From Massilibacteroides vaginae (lineage in GTDB: Bacteria > Bacteroidota > Bacteroidia > Bacteroidales > Tannerellaceae), in NCBI RefSeq assembly GCF_900178525.1, contig NZ_FXDJ01000008.1, forward strand, positions 253,001-317,000: a stretch of 64,000 nucleotides of DNA, read 5' to 3'. The notes beneath the pieces are model-generated. The model did not search any database, had not been told where the DNA came from, and was given only the letters and a program-made list of their open reading frames with translations. Below, piece after piece: positions 53,573 to 61,760 of this stretch. The stretch's first letter is position 1. The number at the start of each line of letters is the position of its first letter. A program made the position numbers and the translations under genes.

Positions 53573-54166
53573 ATGAAACATATCATCATCCTTTTATTTT
53601 TATTTCTATCATTAAAAACATGGGCAGACGAGAAACGTAGTTTAGAAACCTTGCCCTCACGCTGGCAGGAAATAAATTTATCCGGAGGGATAAACGGGAA
53701 CGGCTATTTTGAAGTAGAACCATCCTACTCGTACCTGCTAACCCGCAATTTGGGACTAACGGCAGGTGCTAACTTTATACTTGGAATAGCAGACGACGAT
53801 TATTATAACAACTTTACGGGCGAATATGAAAGAAGGTTGTTTGATATTCAAACGTTATTATTTCGCACTTCCGTTCGTTTCAGATATCCCATAGTTCGCC
53901 AAAACAAGGCAGAACTATTCGCCTTAAACATAGAACCGGGAGTATGTGCACCCATAGGTTCCGAAAAATTCAAAGCGAATATTATTTCAGATCAATTAGG
54001 TAACAAAAAAATGAATTGGCTATATTTTCATCTGAAAACCTATATCACCTTAGATCTTTGCCCAATATTTCTTTCCGTTGGCTATTCCGTTACAGACTTC
54101 AGCCACGAAGTTGACAAATTCCGCTTCACCCACAGCGGCTTTTTACAGATAGGTTATGCCTTTTAA
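53573..54166 (+). CDS. Secreted beta-barrel-like outer membrane protein, unknown
   Basis: 197 residues. A signal peptide (about 1-18, ending KTWADE) precedes alternating strands rich in aromatic residues: NGYFEVEPSYSYLLTRNLGLTAGANFILG, TSVRFRYPIV, FLSVGYSVTDF. The last residues, SGFLQIGYAF, end in phenylalanine, as is common for outer-membrane barrels recognised by BamA. This suggests an eight-strand outer membrane beta-barrel. No specific family was recognised. It is an isolated gene between the pyrD terminator and a convergent ligase gene. Confidence 0.75.
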   Translation: MKHIIILLFLFLSLKTWADEKRSLETLPSRWQEINLSGGINGNGYFEVEPSYSYLLTRNLGLTAGANFILGIADDDYYNNFTGEYERRLFDIQTLLFRTSVRFRYPIVRQNKAELFALNIEPGVCAPIGSEKFKANIISDQLGNKKMNWLYFHLKTYITLDLCPIFLSVGYSVTDFSHEVDKFRFTHSGFLQIGYAF

Positions 54167-54211
54167 AATCTGACAAAAACAACAACCAAAAATCAATCAT
54201 TTTTACATAAT

Positions 54212-54271
54212 ACTATATAATCAAAAACATAACCTTTATATTTTTGATCCAATTTACCCATTTGATTTACA
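54212..54271 (+). repeat. 21-bp phased repeat element, copy B (leader + 1 unit + tail)
   Basis: Leader ACTATAT at 54212, a single unit with core CCTTTAT at 54233 (21 bp on), and the tail TGATTTACA from 54263 (30 bp after the core). Leader-to-tail distance is 51 bp, exactly 42 bp (two units) shorter than copies A, C and D. It lies between convergent genes. Confidence 0.8.
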
Positions 54272-54299
54272 AAAAACGACTCAGATTTTGAGCTGAAAT

Positions 54300-55964
54300 T
54301 TAATAATTGCTATACAGGTAACGCTTAATACTTTTTTTAGGTGTTTTTTCAAATTCTGTAGGGTAAAGTTGAATGGCGGATACCGATTCATAAGACGCAA
54401 GCATTTTGTTTAGCTCTGCTTTATTAAGCTCCATCATTTCCGGCAAATTCGAATGTGCTATACCGGCACTGTCTACCGCATCATAGTCCGGATATACGAG
54501 GGCAACCAATTTGCCGTTTCTTTCAACAACTACACTTTCAAGCACATAAGGCAGATTGTTTAGTTTGGATTCGATTTCTTCCGGATAAATATTCTGACCA
54601 CTTGCTCCAAGAATCATGGTTTTGCTTCGTCCACGAATAAAAATACGTTTCTCTTCGTCTATGGTGCCCAAATCGCCGGTGCAAAGCCAGCCATCTTTCG
54701 TAAATACGGCAGCCGTGGCTGTTTTGTTCTTATAATAACCTTTCATCACATTTTCACCACGCACCTGAATTTCACCAACAATATTATAGGGATCTTCAGA
54801 GTCTATCCTGACATCCATAATGTCTTTCAAAACGTGTCCGCATGAGCCGGGCACAAAGTGTTTATTATTGCTGTAACTAACCAGCGGACCGCATTCGGTC
54901 ATTCCATAGCCAATAGTAAAAGGAAATTTAATCTTATAAAGGAAATCTACTACCTCCTGGTTCATTGCCGCCCCTCCTACAATTACTTCCCGGAATTGTC
55001 CGCCAAAAGATTCAGTCAGTCCCTTTCTGATCTTTTCATAGATGCGCTTATCGATAAAAGGAATAGTCAATGCAAGCTTTAAACCCTTTTGATTCAGCCT
55101 CGGAAGAATCATTTTTTTATATATTTTCTCCAAAATCAACGGCACGGTGATTATCAGATTAGGTCTGATCTCTTCAAAAGCTTTGAGCAATATTTTGGGA
55201 GAAGGAACTTTGCCGAGCATATATACATGCGCTCCAACGGCCATAGGCACAAGAAAGTTGAAGGCGCAGCTATAGGCGTGCGCTAAAGGAAGAAAACATA
55301 GGATGTTATCTTTCTGATACATCAGATCCAACGTTTTCGAATAGGTTACATTTCCTGCCAGGTTATTGCCCGTCAGCATTACTCCTTTGCTAAAGCCCGT
55401 TGTTCCGGAGGTGTAATTTAAAAGAACTACTTCGTCATTCGATTGATCTACATAATGAATATCTACGGTAGAAAATCCGTATGGATACCGTTCCTTCATT
55501 TTTTCATCCAACGATTTCGTTAGCTTAGTAATATAATCGTCATTTCTTTCATAAGTGCAACTGAAATCAGAAATGGCAAATACGGCTTTTAGCCCATTCA
55601 TCTTTTCTTCTTCCAGTGTATCCCAAATACGATGTGTAACGAAAAGAAGTACGGATTCGGAGTGATTAATGATGTGATGTACGTCATTCGGACTAAAATC
55701 CTGTAGAATGGGAACGATAACCGCACCATAGGTCATAACCGCCATATATATAATACACCAATGAGCCGAGTCTTTTCCGATCAGCGCAATTTTATCTCCT
55801 TTCTTAATATCGGCTTCCTCAAAGACAATATGTAAACGCGCAATTTTATCGGCTACCTGTCCAAAAGTGAAGGTATTATTCTTACTGTAGTCTGTCAAGG
55901 CGGGCAATGCCCAGTTTTCCTTGAAACTCTCTTCATATAACTTTATAAAGTTCTCTTTTATCAT
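54300..55964 (-). CDS. AMP-dependent acyl-CoA synthetase/ligase
   Basis: 554 residues from ATG 55964. A longer frame from 56018 runs across the -7 box and is rejected. It activates a carboxylic acid, probably a long-chain fatty acid, with ATP and couples it to CoA. The ANL motifs are clear: LLNYTSGTTGFSKGVML for the P-loop, YGMTECGPLVSYS for motif A5, and GWLCTGDLGTIDEEKRIFIRGR for A8, with the A10 lysine in KTPKKSIKRYLY. It is a single gene with its own promoter. Confidence 0.92.
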   Translation of the reverse strand: MIKENFIKLYEESFKENWALPALTDYSKNNTFTFGQVADKIARLHIVFEEADIKKGDKIALIGKDSAHWCIIYMAVMTYGAVIVPILQDFSPNDVHHIINHSESVLLFVTHRIWDTLEEEKMNGLKAVFAISDFSCTYERNDDYITKLTKSLDEKMKERYPYGFSTVDIHYVDQSNDEVVLLNYTSGTTGFSKGVMLTGNNLAGNVTYSKTLDLMYQKDNILCFLPLAHAYSCAFNFLVPMAVGAHVYMLGKVPSPKILLKAFEEIRPNLIITVPLILEKIYKKMILPRLNQKGLKLALTIPFIDKRIYEKIRKGLTESFGGQFREVIVGGAAMNQEVVDFLYKIKFPFTIGYGMTECGPLVSYSNNKHFVPGSCGHVLKDIMDVRIDSEDPYNIVGEIQVRGENVMKGYYKNKTATAAVFTKDGWLCTGDLGTIDEEKRIFIRGRSKTMILGASGQNIYPEEIESKLNNLPYVLESVVVERNGKLVALVYPDYDAVDSAGIAHSNLPEMMELNKAELNKMLASYESVSAIQLYPTEFEKTPKKSIKRYLYSNY

Positions 55965-55987
55965 AGCACAAAACGATGAATAATGAG

Positions 55988-55995
55988 CAAAAATA
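55988..55995 (-). promoter_or_regulatory. -7 promoter box TATTTTTG
   Basis: On the minus strand, TATTTTTG lies 23 bases before ATG 55964. It fixes the ligase start and rules out the reading from 56018. Confidence 0.65.
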
Positions 55996-56049
55996 CATAG
56001 TAGTAGGCAGATATACAATTAAACAAAGTATTAACTTCTCGGTTTTATG

Positions 56050-56057
56050 TAACTTTG
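56050..56057 (+). promoter_or_regulatory. -7 promoter box TAACTTTG
   Basis: Lies 21 bases before ATG 56079 of mtaB. Confidence 0.65.
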
Positions 56058-56078
56058 CAACCAAATTTTTATAATTAG

Positions 56079-57398
56079 ATGATAGATACTACCGTTTTTG
56101 AAAATAAGATAGCGGCATATTATACACTTGGTTGTAAACTGAATTTCGCAGAAACCTCCACTATTGGAAAGATGTTGGCCGGTAAAGGAATAAGAAAAGC
56201 CCGAGCCGGAGAGAAAGCACATATCTGCGTAGTCAATACTTGTTCTGTAACAGAACTTGCCGATAAAAAATGCCGTCAGGCAATCCGTAAAATAAACAAA
56301 CAACACCCCGACGCCTTTGTTGTTGTAACCGGCTGTTATGCTCAGTTAAAACCCGAAGAGGTGGCAGGTATAGAAGGTGTTGATCTTGTTTTAGGTGCCG
56401 AACAGAAATTGGATATACTTGAACACCTGGAGAATCTGGATAAGAAAACATCCGGTGGAACAATCGTTACTTCTAAAACCAAAGATATTCGTTTGTTCAC
56501 TCCTTCGTGTTCATCGGATGATCGTACGCGTCATTTCCTGAAGGTTCAGGATGGTTGTGATTATTTTTGTTCGTTCTGTACAATTCCTTTTGCCCGCGGT
56601 CGCAGTCGCAATGGCACAATTGCGAGCATGATCGAACAAGCTGAAGATGTTGTACGAAAGGGAGGTAAGGAAATTGTTCTCACAGGAGTTAATATAGGTG
56701 ATTTCGGACGAAGTACCGGAGAGTCATTCCTGAACCTTATTAAAGCACTCGATAACGTAGAAGGAATCGAACGATACCGGATATCGTCCATAGAGCCCAA
56801 TCTGATTACAGATGAGGCAATCGACTTTGTTGCCGGCAGTAAGCGATTCGCTCCTCACTTTCATATTCCGCTGCAAAGCGGTAGCGATGAAGTATTAAAA
56901 CTCATGCGCCGCCGTTATGACACGGAATTGTTCCGACATAAAGTAGAAAAGATTAAAGCAGTTATTCCAAACGCTTTTATCGGAGTAGACGTAATTGTAG
57001 GTACTCGCGGAGAAACCGACGAATATTTTGAACAGGCTTATCAGTTTATAAAGAGCCTGGATATATCTCAGCTACACGTTTTCAGCTATTCTGAACGCCC
57101 GGGTACTCAAGCGCTTAAAATAGACTATGCCGTCGATGCAAAAACAAAGCACGAAAGAAGTCAGCGCTTACTGGATCTGTCTGATCAGAAACTACAAAAC
57201 TTCTATGATCAATATATAGGTCAACAAGCTGTTGTATTGTTTGAGCATACACGAAAGGGTGAATTAATGCACGGTTTCACGGAAAATTACATTAAAGTAG
57301 AAATGCCTTATGAAGGTTCGCTGATTAATAAGCCTGAAAAGGTTATATTAGGCGACTGGAACGAGGATAAATCGGCGCTTAACGGATCGTTAATATAA
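56079..57398 (+). CDS. mtaB: tRNA t6A37 methylthiotransferase MtaB
   Basis: 439 residues, the usual MiaB/MtaB family layout. It adds a methylthio group to N6-threonylcarbamoyladenosine at position 37 of tRNA, using SAM and two [4Fe-4S] clusters. The N-terminal UPF0004 domain carries YTLGCKLNFAET, VNTCSVTELADKKCRQAIRK and TGCYAQ. The radical-SAM triad is Cys160, Cys164 and Cys167 in CDYFCSFC. A TRAM domain closes the protein. The SVTELADKKCRQ insert and the overall order point to MtaB rather than MiaB. It may be cotranscribed with the two downstream envelope genes. Confidence 0.93.
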   Translation: MIDTTVFENKIAAYYTLGCKLNFAETSTIGKMLAGKGIRKARAGEKAHICVVNTCSVTELADKKCRQAIRKINKQHPDAFVVVTGCYAQLKPEEVAGIEGVDLVLGAEQKLDILEHLENLDKKTSGGTIVTSKTKDIRLFTPSCSSDDRTRHFLKVQDGCDYFCSFCTIPFARGRSRNGTIASMIEQAEDVVRKGGKEIVLTGVNIGDFGRSTGESFLNLIKALDNVEGIERYRISSIEPNLITDEAIDFVAGSKRFAPHFHIPLQSGSDEVLKLMRRRYDTELFRHKVEKIKAVIPNAFIGVDVIVGTRGETDEYFEQAYQFIKSLDISQLHVFSYSERPGTQALKIDYAVDAKTKHERSQRLLDLSDQKLQNFYDQYIGQQAVVLFEHTRKGELMHGFTENYIKVEMPYEGSLINKPEKVILGDWNEDKSALNGSLI

Positions 57399-57404
57399 AT
57401 AATA

Positions 57405-58292
57405 ATGTGGACTAAAATAGAATATTCCCTGTTGTTCGCATGGACTAAAATCCATGCGATACTTCCTATGAAAGTACTCTATCTGCTTTCGGACATATTA
57501 TATGTTTTGATTTATAAAATCGCTCATTACAGGGTTTACGTAACAAGAGCAAACCTAAAAGCGTCTTTTCCGGAAATGACCGAAGAGGAACGGCTTAAAC
57601 TGGAACAACGTTTTTATCATCATTTTTCTGATTACATTGTTGAAACAATCAAATTAGGGCATATATCCAAAGAGGAAGTGAAGAGCAGGGCTATTCTGAA
57701 TAATCCGGAATTAATAGACAAATTAATGGACGACGGGCATCCTTGCGTGATTCTATTAATGGGGCATTATGGGAACTGGGAATGGTTCACGTCATCGAAA
57801 TCCTTTTTTAAAGACGCGAAGATATATCAAGTCTACCGCCCATTGAAGGATAAAGCCTTTGACAAGCTCTTTGTTTATTTACGTTCGCGTTTTGGATCCC
57901 AAGGCATAAAGAAGAATGATACTATCCGTGATGTTATTACACTAAGCAAAAACAAGACGCGTTCTTGTGTGATCTTAATTTCCGATCAGACACCCAGTAA
58001 AGCAAACCTACATTACTGGACAAATTTCTTAAATCAGGATAGTGGTATGCTAACCGGTGCTGAAAGAATAGCCCGAAAATTAAATCTGCCGGTAGTATTT
58101 ACAGACACAAAGAAAACATCTCGCGGATATTATACGGTAGATTTTAAATTGATAACTGATAAACCTCAGGAAACACCCGAATTCTGGATCACGGAACAAT
58201 ACACGCGTATGATGGAGGAATGTATTCTTCGAGATCCGGCTTACTGGTTGTGGACTCATAAACGCTGGAAACACAAAAGGGAAACAGAATGA
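57405..58292 (+). CDS. Lysophospholipid/lipid A acyltransferase, LpxL/HtrB family
   Basis: 295 residues. An N-terminal hydrophobic anchor (about 15-40) precedes the family catalytic motif HYGNWEW, corresponding to the H-x4-(D/E) of lipid A secondary acyltransferases, and ISDQTPS further on. LpxL-type enzymes add a fatty acyl chain to Kdo2-lipid A or related lipids in the inner membrane. The gene starts 6 bases after mtaB, and its stop overlaps the next start by 4 bases (ATGA). Confidence 0.92.
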   Translation: MWTKIEYSLLFAWTKIHAILPMKVLYLLSDILYVLIYKIAHYRVYVTRANLKASFPEMTEEERLKLEQRFYHHFSDYIVETIKLGHISKEEVKSRAILNNPELIDKLMDDGHPCVILLMGHYGNWEWFTSSKSFFKDAKIYQVYRPLKDKAFDKLFVYLRSRFGSQGIKKNDTIRDVITLSKNKTRSCVILISDQTPSKANLHYWTNFLNQDSGMLTGAERIARKLNLPVVFTDTKKTSRGYYTVDFKLITDKPQETPEFWITEQYTRMMEECILRDPAYWLWTHKRWKHKRETE

Positions 58293-59305
58293 AAGAAGTT
58301 GCGGTAGTGATCTTAAACTGGAACGGAAAGGCGCTGATGGAAGAGTTTCTTCCTTCTGTAATAGCTTATACTCCGACAGATAAAGCAGATATAGTGGTAG
58401 CAGACAACGGATCCACAGATGATTCGGTAGAGATGTTGAAAGCAAAGTTTCCCGAGGTACAACTTATTTTGTTGGATAAGAACTACGGATTTGCCGAAGG
58501 GTATAATCAGGCATTGAAACATATTGACAATAAATATACCGTACTGTTAAACAGCGATGTGGAAGTAACTCCCGGATGGATAGATGCTCCGCTCAATGTT
58601 ATGAATGATCAACCCGAGATTGCTGCTGTTCAACCCAAGATACTGGCGCAAAGGAATAAGAAGTATTTTGAATACGCGGGTGCTTGTGGTGGTTTTATGG
58701 ATCGATACGGCTATCCCTATTGTCGCGGACGGGTATTGCATGCGATAGAAGAAGATCGGGGTCAATACGATATGCCTGTTGATATTCTTTGGGCTACAGG
58801 AGCTTGCCATTTTGTACGTACGGAGGTTTATAAGAAAGAGGGAGGACTCGACGGACGGTTCTTTGCTCATCAGGAAGAGGTGGATTTCTGTTGGAGACTT
58901 CGTTGTCGCGGATACCGTTTGATTTGTACGCCTGATTCGGTTGTGTATCATGTTGGCGGAGCTACACTAAGTGTGGAAAGTCCGCATAAAACCTATCTTA
59001 ACTTTCGTAATAACTTGCTTATGGTTTATAAGAATCTGGGCGAAGCAGATCTTGAACACGTGATGCGAACGCGCTTTTTCTTGGATTACCTGGCCGCATT
59101 AAAATTTCTGCTGACCGGACATTTTAAGAATGCAAAGGCTATTTATAAAGCACGGCAGGATTTCTTCGAATTAAAAGAAAGCTACCTGCCTATACGAAAG
59201 GAAAATCTTCAAAAAACAGTTTTATCCCCTATCCCGGAATTATCACGCAAAAGCCTGATTGTTTCTTTCTATCTGAAAGGAAAACGCAAATACTCGGATA
59301 TGTAA
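58289..59305 (+). CDS. Family 2 glycosyltransferase
   Basis: 338 residues. The GT-A fold begins with VAVVILNWNGKALMEEFLPSVI, then VVADNGSTDDSVEML, the metal-binding NSDVEVTPGW (D-x-D-like), WATGACHFVR and an acceptor-side DGRFFAHQEEVDFCWRLRCRGY. This resembles rhamnosyltransferases and other GT2 enzymes of O-antigen or capsule type. The C-terminus (about 240-338) has amphipathic helices that probably touch the membrane. Coupled to the LpxL-like gene by a 4-base overlap, it probably also contributes to the outer envelope, but its sugar is unknown. Confidence 0.93.
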   Translation: MKEVAVVILNWNGKALMEEFLPSVIAYTPTDKADIVVADNGSTDDSVEMLKAKFPEVQLILLDKNYGFAEGYNQALKHIDNKYTVLLNSDVEVTPGWIDAPLNVMNDQPEIAAVQPKILAQRNKKYFEYAGACGGFMDRYGYPYCRGRVLHAIEEDRGQYDMPVDILWATGACHFVRTEVYKKEGGLDGRFFAHQEEVDFCWRLRCRGYRLICTPDSVVYHVGGATLSVESPHKTYLNFRNNLLMVYKNLGEADLEHVMRTRFFLDYLAALKFLLTGHFKNAKAIYKARQDFFELKESYLPIRKENLQKTVLSPIPELSRKSLIVSFYLKGKRKYSDM

Positions 59306-59314
59306 TGAATCAGT

Positions 59315-60010
59315 TCAGGGAACCAATCCGATAATATCCCAAAGCGAATCTACGGTATAAAAACGAGAACTGATAATCGGTTCGTCTACTCTTTCATGTT
59401 CCCATGTTGTATGGTAAGGCACATACACGGCATAACTTCCCAATGCTAACGGAGGCAAAATGTCTGATCTCAAAGAATTGCCAATCATCATAAACTCTTC
59501 GGGCAAAACATCAATATGGCGAAGAAGTTTTCCATATTCACGTGATGTTTTATCACTCATGATCTCTACATGATGAAACAAGTGCTCTAAACCGGAAAAA
59601 GCCAACTTACGTTCTTGGTCAAGCAAATCTCCCTTCGTAACTAAGATTAGTTCGTAGCGGCCTACCAACGCGTTCAGCGTTTCTTCAACACCTTCCAATA
59701 GCTCTACAGGCTGCAATAATTGCTGTTTGCCTAAGCGAATTATCTGATCAATTACAGAAGCCGGCAGGTTTCCTCCGGCTATTTTGTGTGCGGTTTCGAT
59801 TACAGACAGGATAAAAGCTTTCACACCGTATCCGTAAAGCGCCATATTGGCCATTTCTGTACGATACAACTCGGCTTCAATCGTTTTTTCATCAGCAAAT
59901 TCGGCCAAAAGTTTATAGAATTGTTGCTCAGTTTCTCTGAAAAACACTTCGTTTACCCACAATGTATCATCGGCATCAAAACCAATCTTCTTTATACCTT
60001 CAATCATCAA
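59315..60010 (-). CDS. HAD-superfamily phosphatase-like hydrolase
   Basis: 231 residues. The nucleophile motif is DADDTLW (Asp12, Asp14), motif II is LILVTKG, motif III lysine is near DKTSREYGKLL, and motif IV is MIGNSLRSDILPPLALG. It is of the subfamily I type with a small helical cap, so it acts on a phosphorylated metabolite in the cytoplasm. The substrate is not predictable. Its start overlaps the end of the MarC gene by 4 bases. Confidence 0.9.
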   Translation of the reverse strand: MMIEGIKKIGFDADDTLWVNEVFFRETEQQFYKLLAEFADEKTIEAELYRTEMANMALYGYGVKAFILSVIETAHKIAGGNLPASVIDQIIRLGKQQLLQPVELLEGVEETLNALVGRYELILVTKGDLLDQERKLAFSGLEHLFHHVEIMSDKTSREYGKLLRHIDVLPEEFMMIGNSLRSDILPPLALGSYAVYVPYHTTWEHERVDEPIISSRFYTVDSLWDIIGLVP

Positions 60011-60645
60011 ACTTGTTGTAATATATCAATCAATACAGGCCTTAGCCCACTTACAAAACATTCAATCGCGATTACCATCAATATAAGCCCCATCAAACGC
60101 ATCATTACGTTATTTCCTGTTTCTCCTAACACTTTCAGTATGCGTGTGGATGCCCTGAGTATAAGGAATGAAAGTAAATAAACCAATGCGATCGATCCGA
60201 CAAGTATTGCTTTCATTGAAATATCTTCCGCGTCTTCCATCAAAAGGATAGCATTCGCAATCGCTCCGGGACCACAAAGCATGGGTATGGCAAACGGAGT
60301 TACGGATATATCATTCGCATAGGTTTTAATCTCTTCATCCTTTAGTTTTATTTTCGCAATTCGCGCCTGAAGCATATCATAACCGATCACAAAAATAATT
60401 ATTCCTCCTGCCATACGCAATCCGTTTGTTGATATGCCGAAGAAACGGAATAGCAACTGCCCTGTAAAAGCAAACACAACCAATGTAACAAAGGCAACGA
60501 AAGTGGCCCGCTTTACAACTGCCTGACGCTCTTTTTCCGACATTCCCGTGGTCATGGTAAGGAATACCGGCATAGTGCCTAAAGGATTGGTAAGTGTGAA
60601 AAATGAAGTAAAACATAATAAAGCAAAAGGTACCAATGTCTCCAT
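60007..60645 (-). CDS. MarC-family integral membrane protein
   Basis: 212 residues with six membrane helices. Family landmarks include LTNPLGTMPVFLTMT, GGIIIFVIGYDML and the central MLCGPGAIANAIL segment. MarC (UPF0056) proteins were once linked to antibiotic resistance, but their function is not known. It lies 9 bases after folB and overlaps the HAD gene by 4 bases, so the three are likely one operon. Confidence 0.9.
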   Translation of the reverse strand: METLVPFALLCFTSFFTLTNPLGTMPVFLTMTTGMSEKERQAVVKRATFVAFVTLVVFAFTGQLLFRFFGISTNGLRMAGGIIIFVIGYDMLQARIAKIKLKDEEIKTYANDISVTPFAIPMLCGPGAIANAILLMEDAEDISMKAILVGSIALVYLLSFLILRASTRILKVLGETGNNVMMRLMGLILMVIAIECFVSGLRPVLIDILQQV

Positions 60646-60654
60646 ATACGTATA

Positions 60655-61014
60655 TTAATAAGTTTGACGAACAATCACGGAAGCACTCTGAATCTCGCCT
60701 TCAATGGGAGGATTCAGTTTTGACACTTTAAGCTCAATAGCCGAAAGTTGCGGAAAAGTTCTTTTCAAAGCATTAAGTGTTCGGCCGGCTACATGTTCAA
60801 GCAGATTGGAGGGAATGAGCATCTCCGATTTAATAACCTCGTAGATCAGGGCATAATTAATCGTATCGTCTAAGTGGTCACTATCCATCGCACGCTGAAG
60901 TGGTACAGTCAACAATGCGTCGACAACAAATTGATTACCAACAATCCGCTCTTGCTCCATCACGCCATGATAGGCGTAAAATTTGATATTTTTTAGTTCA
61001 ATACTGGTTGTCAT
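60655..61014 (-). CDS. folB: Dihydroneopterin aldolase
   Basis: 119 residues from ATG 61014. A longer frame to 61125 would overlap the divergent bactofilin start. The enzyme makes 6-hydroxymethyl-dihydropterin in folate synthesis. Landmarks: FYAYHGVMEQERIVGNQFVVDALL near the N-terminus, DTINYALIYEVIKSEM, LLEHVAGR and a catalytic lysine in LKVSKLNPPI. Length matches FolB. It heads the MarC-HAD operon. Confidence 0.93.
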   Translation of the reverse strand: MTTSIELKNIKFYAYHGVMEQERIVGNQFVVDALLTVPLQRAMDSDHLDDTINYALIYEVIKSEMLIPSNLLEHVAGRTLNALKRTFPQLSAIELKVSKLNPPIEGEIQSASVIVRQTY

Positions 61015-61073
61015 TTTTCTAAATTTAGGTGTAAAAGTAGCGAAAAGTAGGACATTCAGCCAAAATATAGTTC

Positions 61074-61081
61074 TATATTTG
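61074..61081 (+). promoter_or_regulatory. -7 promoter box TATATTTG
   Basis: Lies 24 bases before ATG 61106 of bactofilin. It rejects the open frame's earlier start at 60983. Confidence 0.7.
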
Positions 61082-61105
61082 CAGCATGCTAAAATTAAAG
61101 GTACT

Positions 61106-61474
61106 ATGATCAGAAACAAAAACAATCCGGAAGCAATAGTAGGAGGACTTCACAACACATTAGCCATTGGTACTAAAGTTAAAGGAGATATCATTTTAGA
61201 TATTGATTTTAGATTAGACGGATGCATTGAAGGCAATATAAAATGTGGGGCAAAAATTGTAGTAGGTCCGAAAGCCCAGGTAAACGGAAATATTGAATCG
61301 GTCAATGCTGAAATTGCAGGGACTCTGGCGGGAACTATCCGGGCAAGTGAGAAATTAATTGTAAAGTCTACCGCAGACATTACCGGAGATATCTTTACTA
61401 AAATTCTTGAGATCGAGCCAAACGCTAAGGTGAACGGATCTTGCAACATGTCGGCAGACGCAGTAAAGAAATAA
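61106..61474 (+). CDS. Bactofilin (polymer-forming cytoskeletal protein)
   Basis: 122 residues from ATG 61106. The core is a string of short beta turns with regular hydrophobic spacing (IGTKVKGDIILDIDFRLDGCIEGNIKC, VVGPKAQVNGNIESVNAEIAGTLAGTIRA, and so on), as in the right-handed beta-helix of bactofilins. These proteins polymerise without nucleotide and position cell-wall or envelope enzymes. The short flexible ends are typical. A longer frame from 60983 would overlap folB. No partner peptidase is adjacent. Confidence 0.92.
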   Translation: MIRNKNNPEAIVGGLHNTLAIGTKVKGDIILDIDFRLDGCIEGNIKCGAKIVVGPKAQVNGNIESVNAEIAGTLAGTIRASEKLIVKSTADITGDIFTKILEIEPNAKVNGSCNMSADAVKK

Positions 61475-61571
61475 ACGGAGAGCAGGAAGAAAATCCGGTT
61501 GGCAGTTACCCCGGTCTGAACGATTTTAACATTTCAATTTCACGCTTAATTGGAAGTTGATTTTTTTGCAT

Positions 61572-61673
61572 CCTTTATAAAAAAAAATATATCCTTTATT
61601 TTTCAGAATATATCCTTTATTTTTCAAGAAATAACCTTTATGTTTTTGCACTATTCTAAAGGATTGATTTTCA
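61572..61673 (+). repeat. 21-bp phased repeat element, copy C (4 cores + tail)
   Basis: CCTTTAT cores begin at 61572, 61593, 61614 and 61635, all exactly 21 bp apart. The first takes the leader position. The last unit, ATAACCTTTATGTTTTTG, matches copy A. The tail TGATTTTCA begins at 61665, 30 bp after the last core. First-core-to-tail distance is 93 bp, as in A and D. It lies in the 286-base gap between bactofilin and a convergent ABC gene, which otherwise holds nothing recognised. Confidence 0.88.
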
Positions 61674-61760
61674 ACACCTATGAAAGCGATCGTATTCTTG
61701 AATAATTTACCCGATTTTAACTTAAAATGGGGGATAAATCACAAGATTTAATGATCTTAA

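Noticed and set aside
60983-61105. N-terminal extension of the bactofilin gene
   Set aside because: It would overlap folB and the -7 box; the shorter form matches the family.
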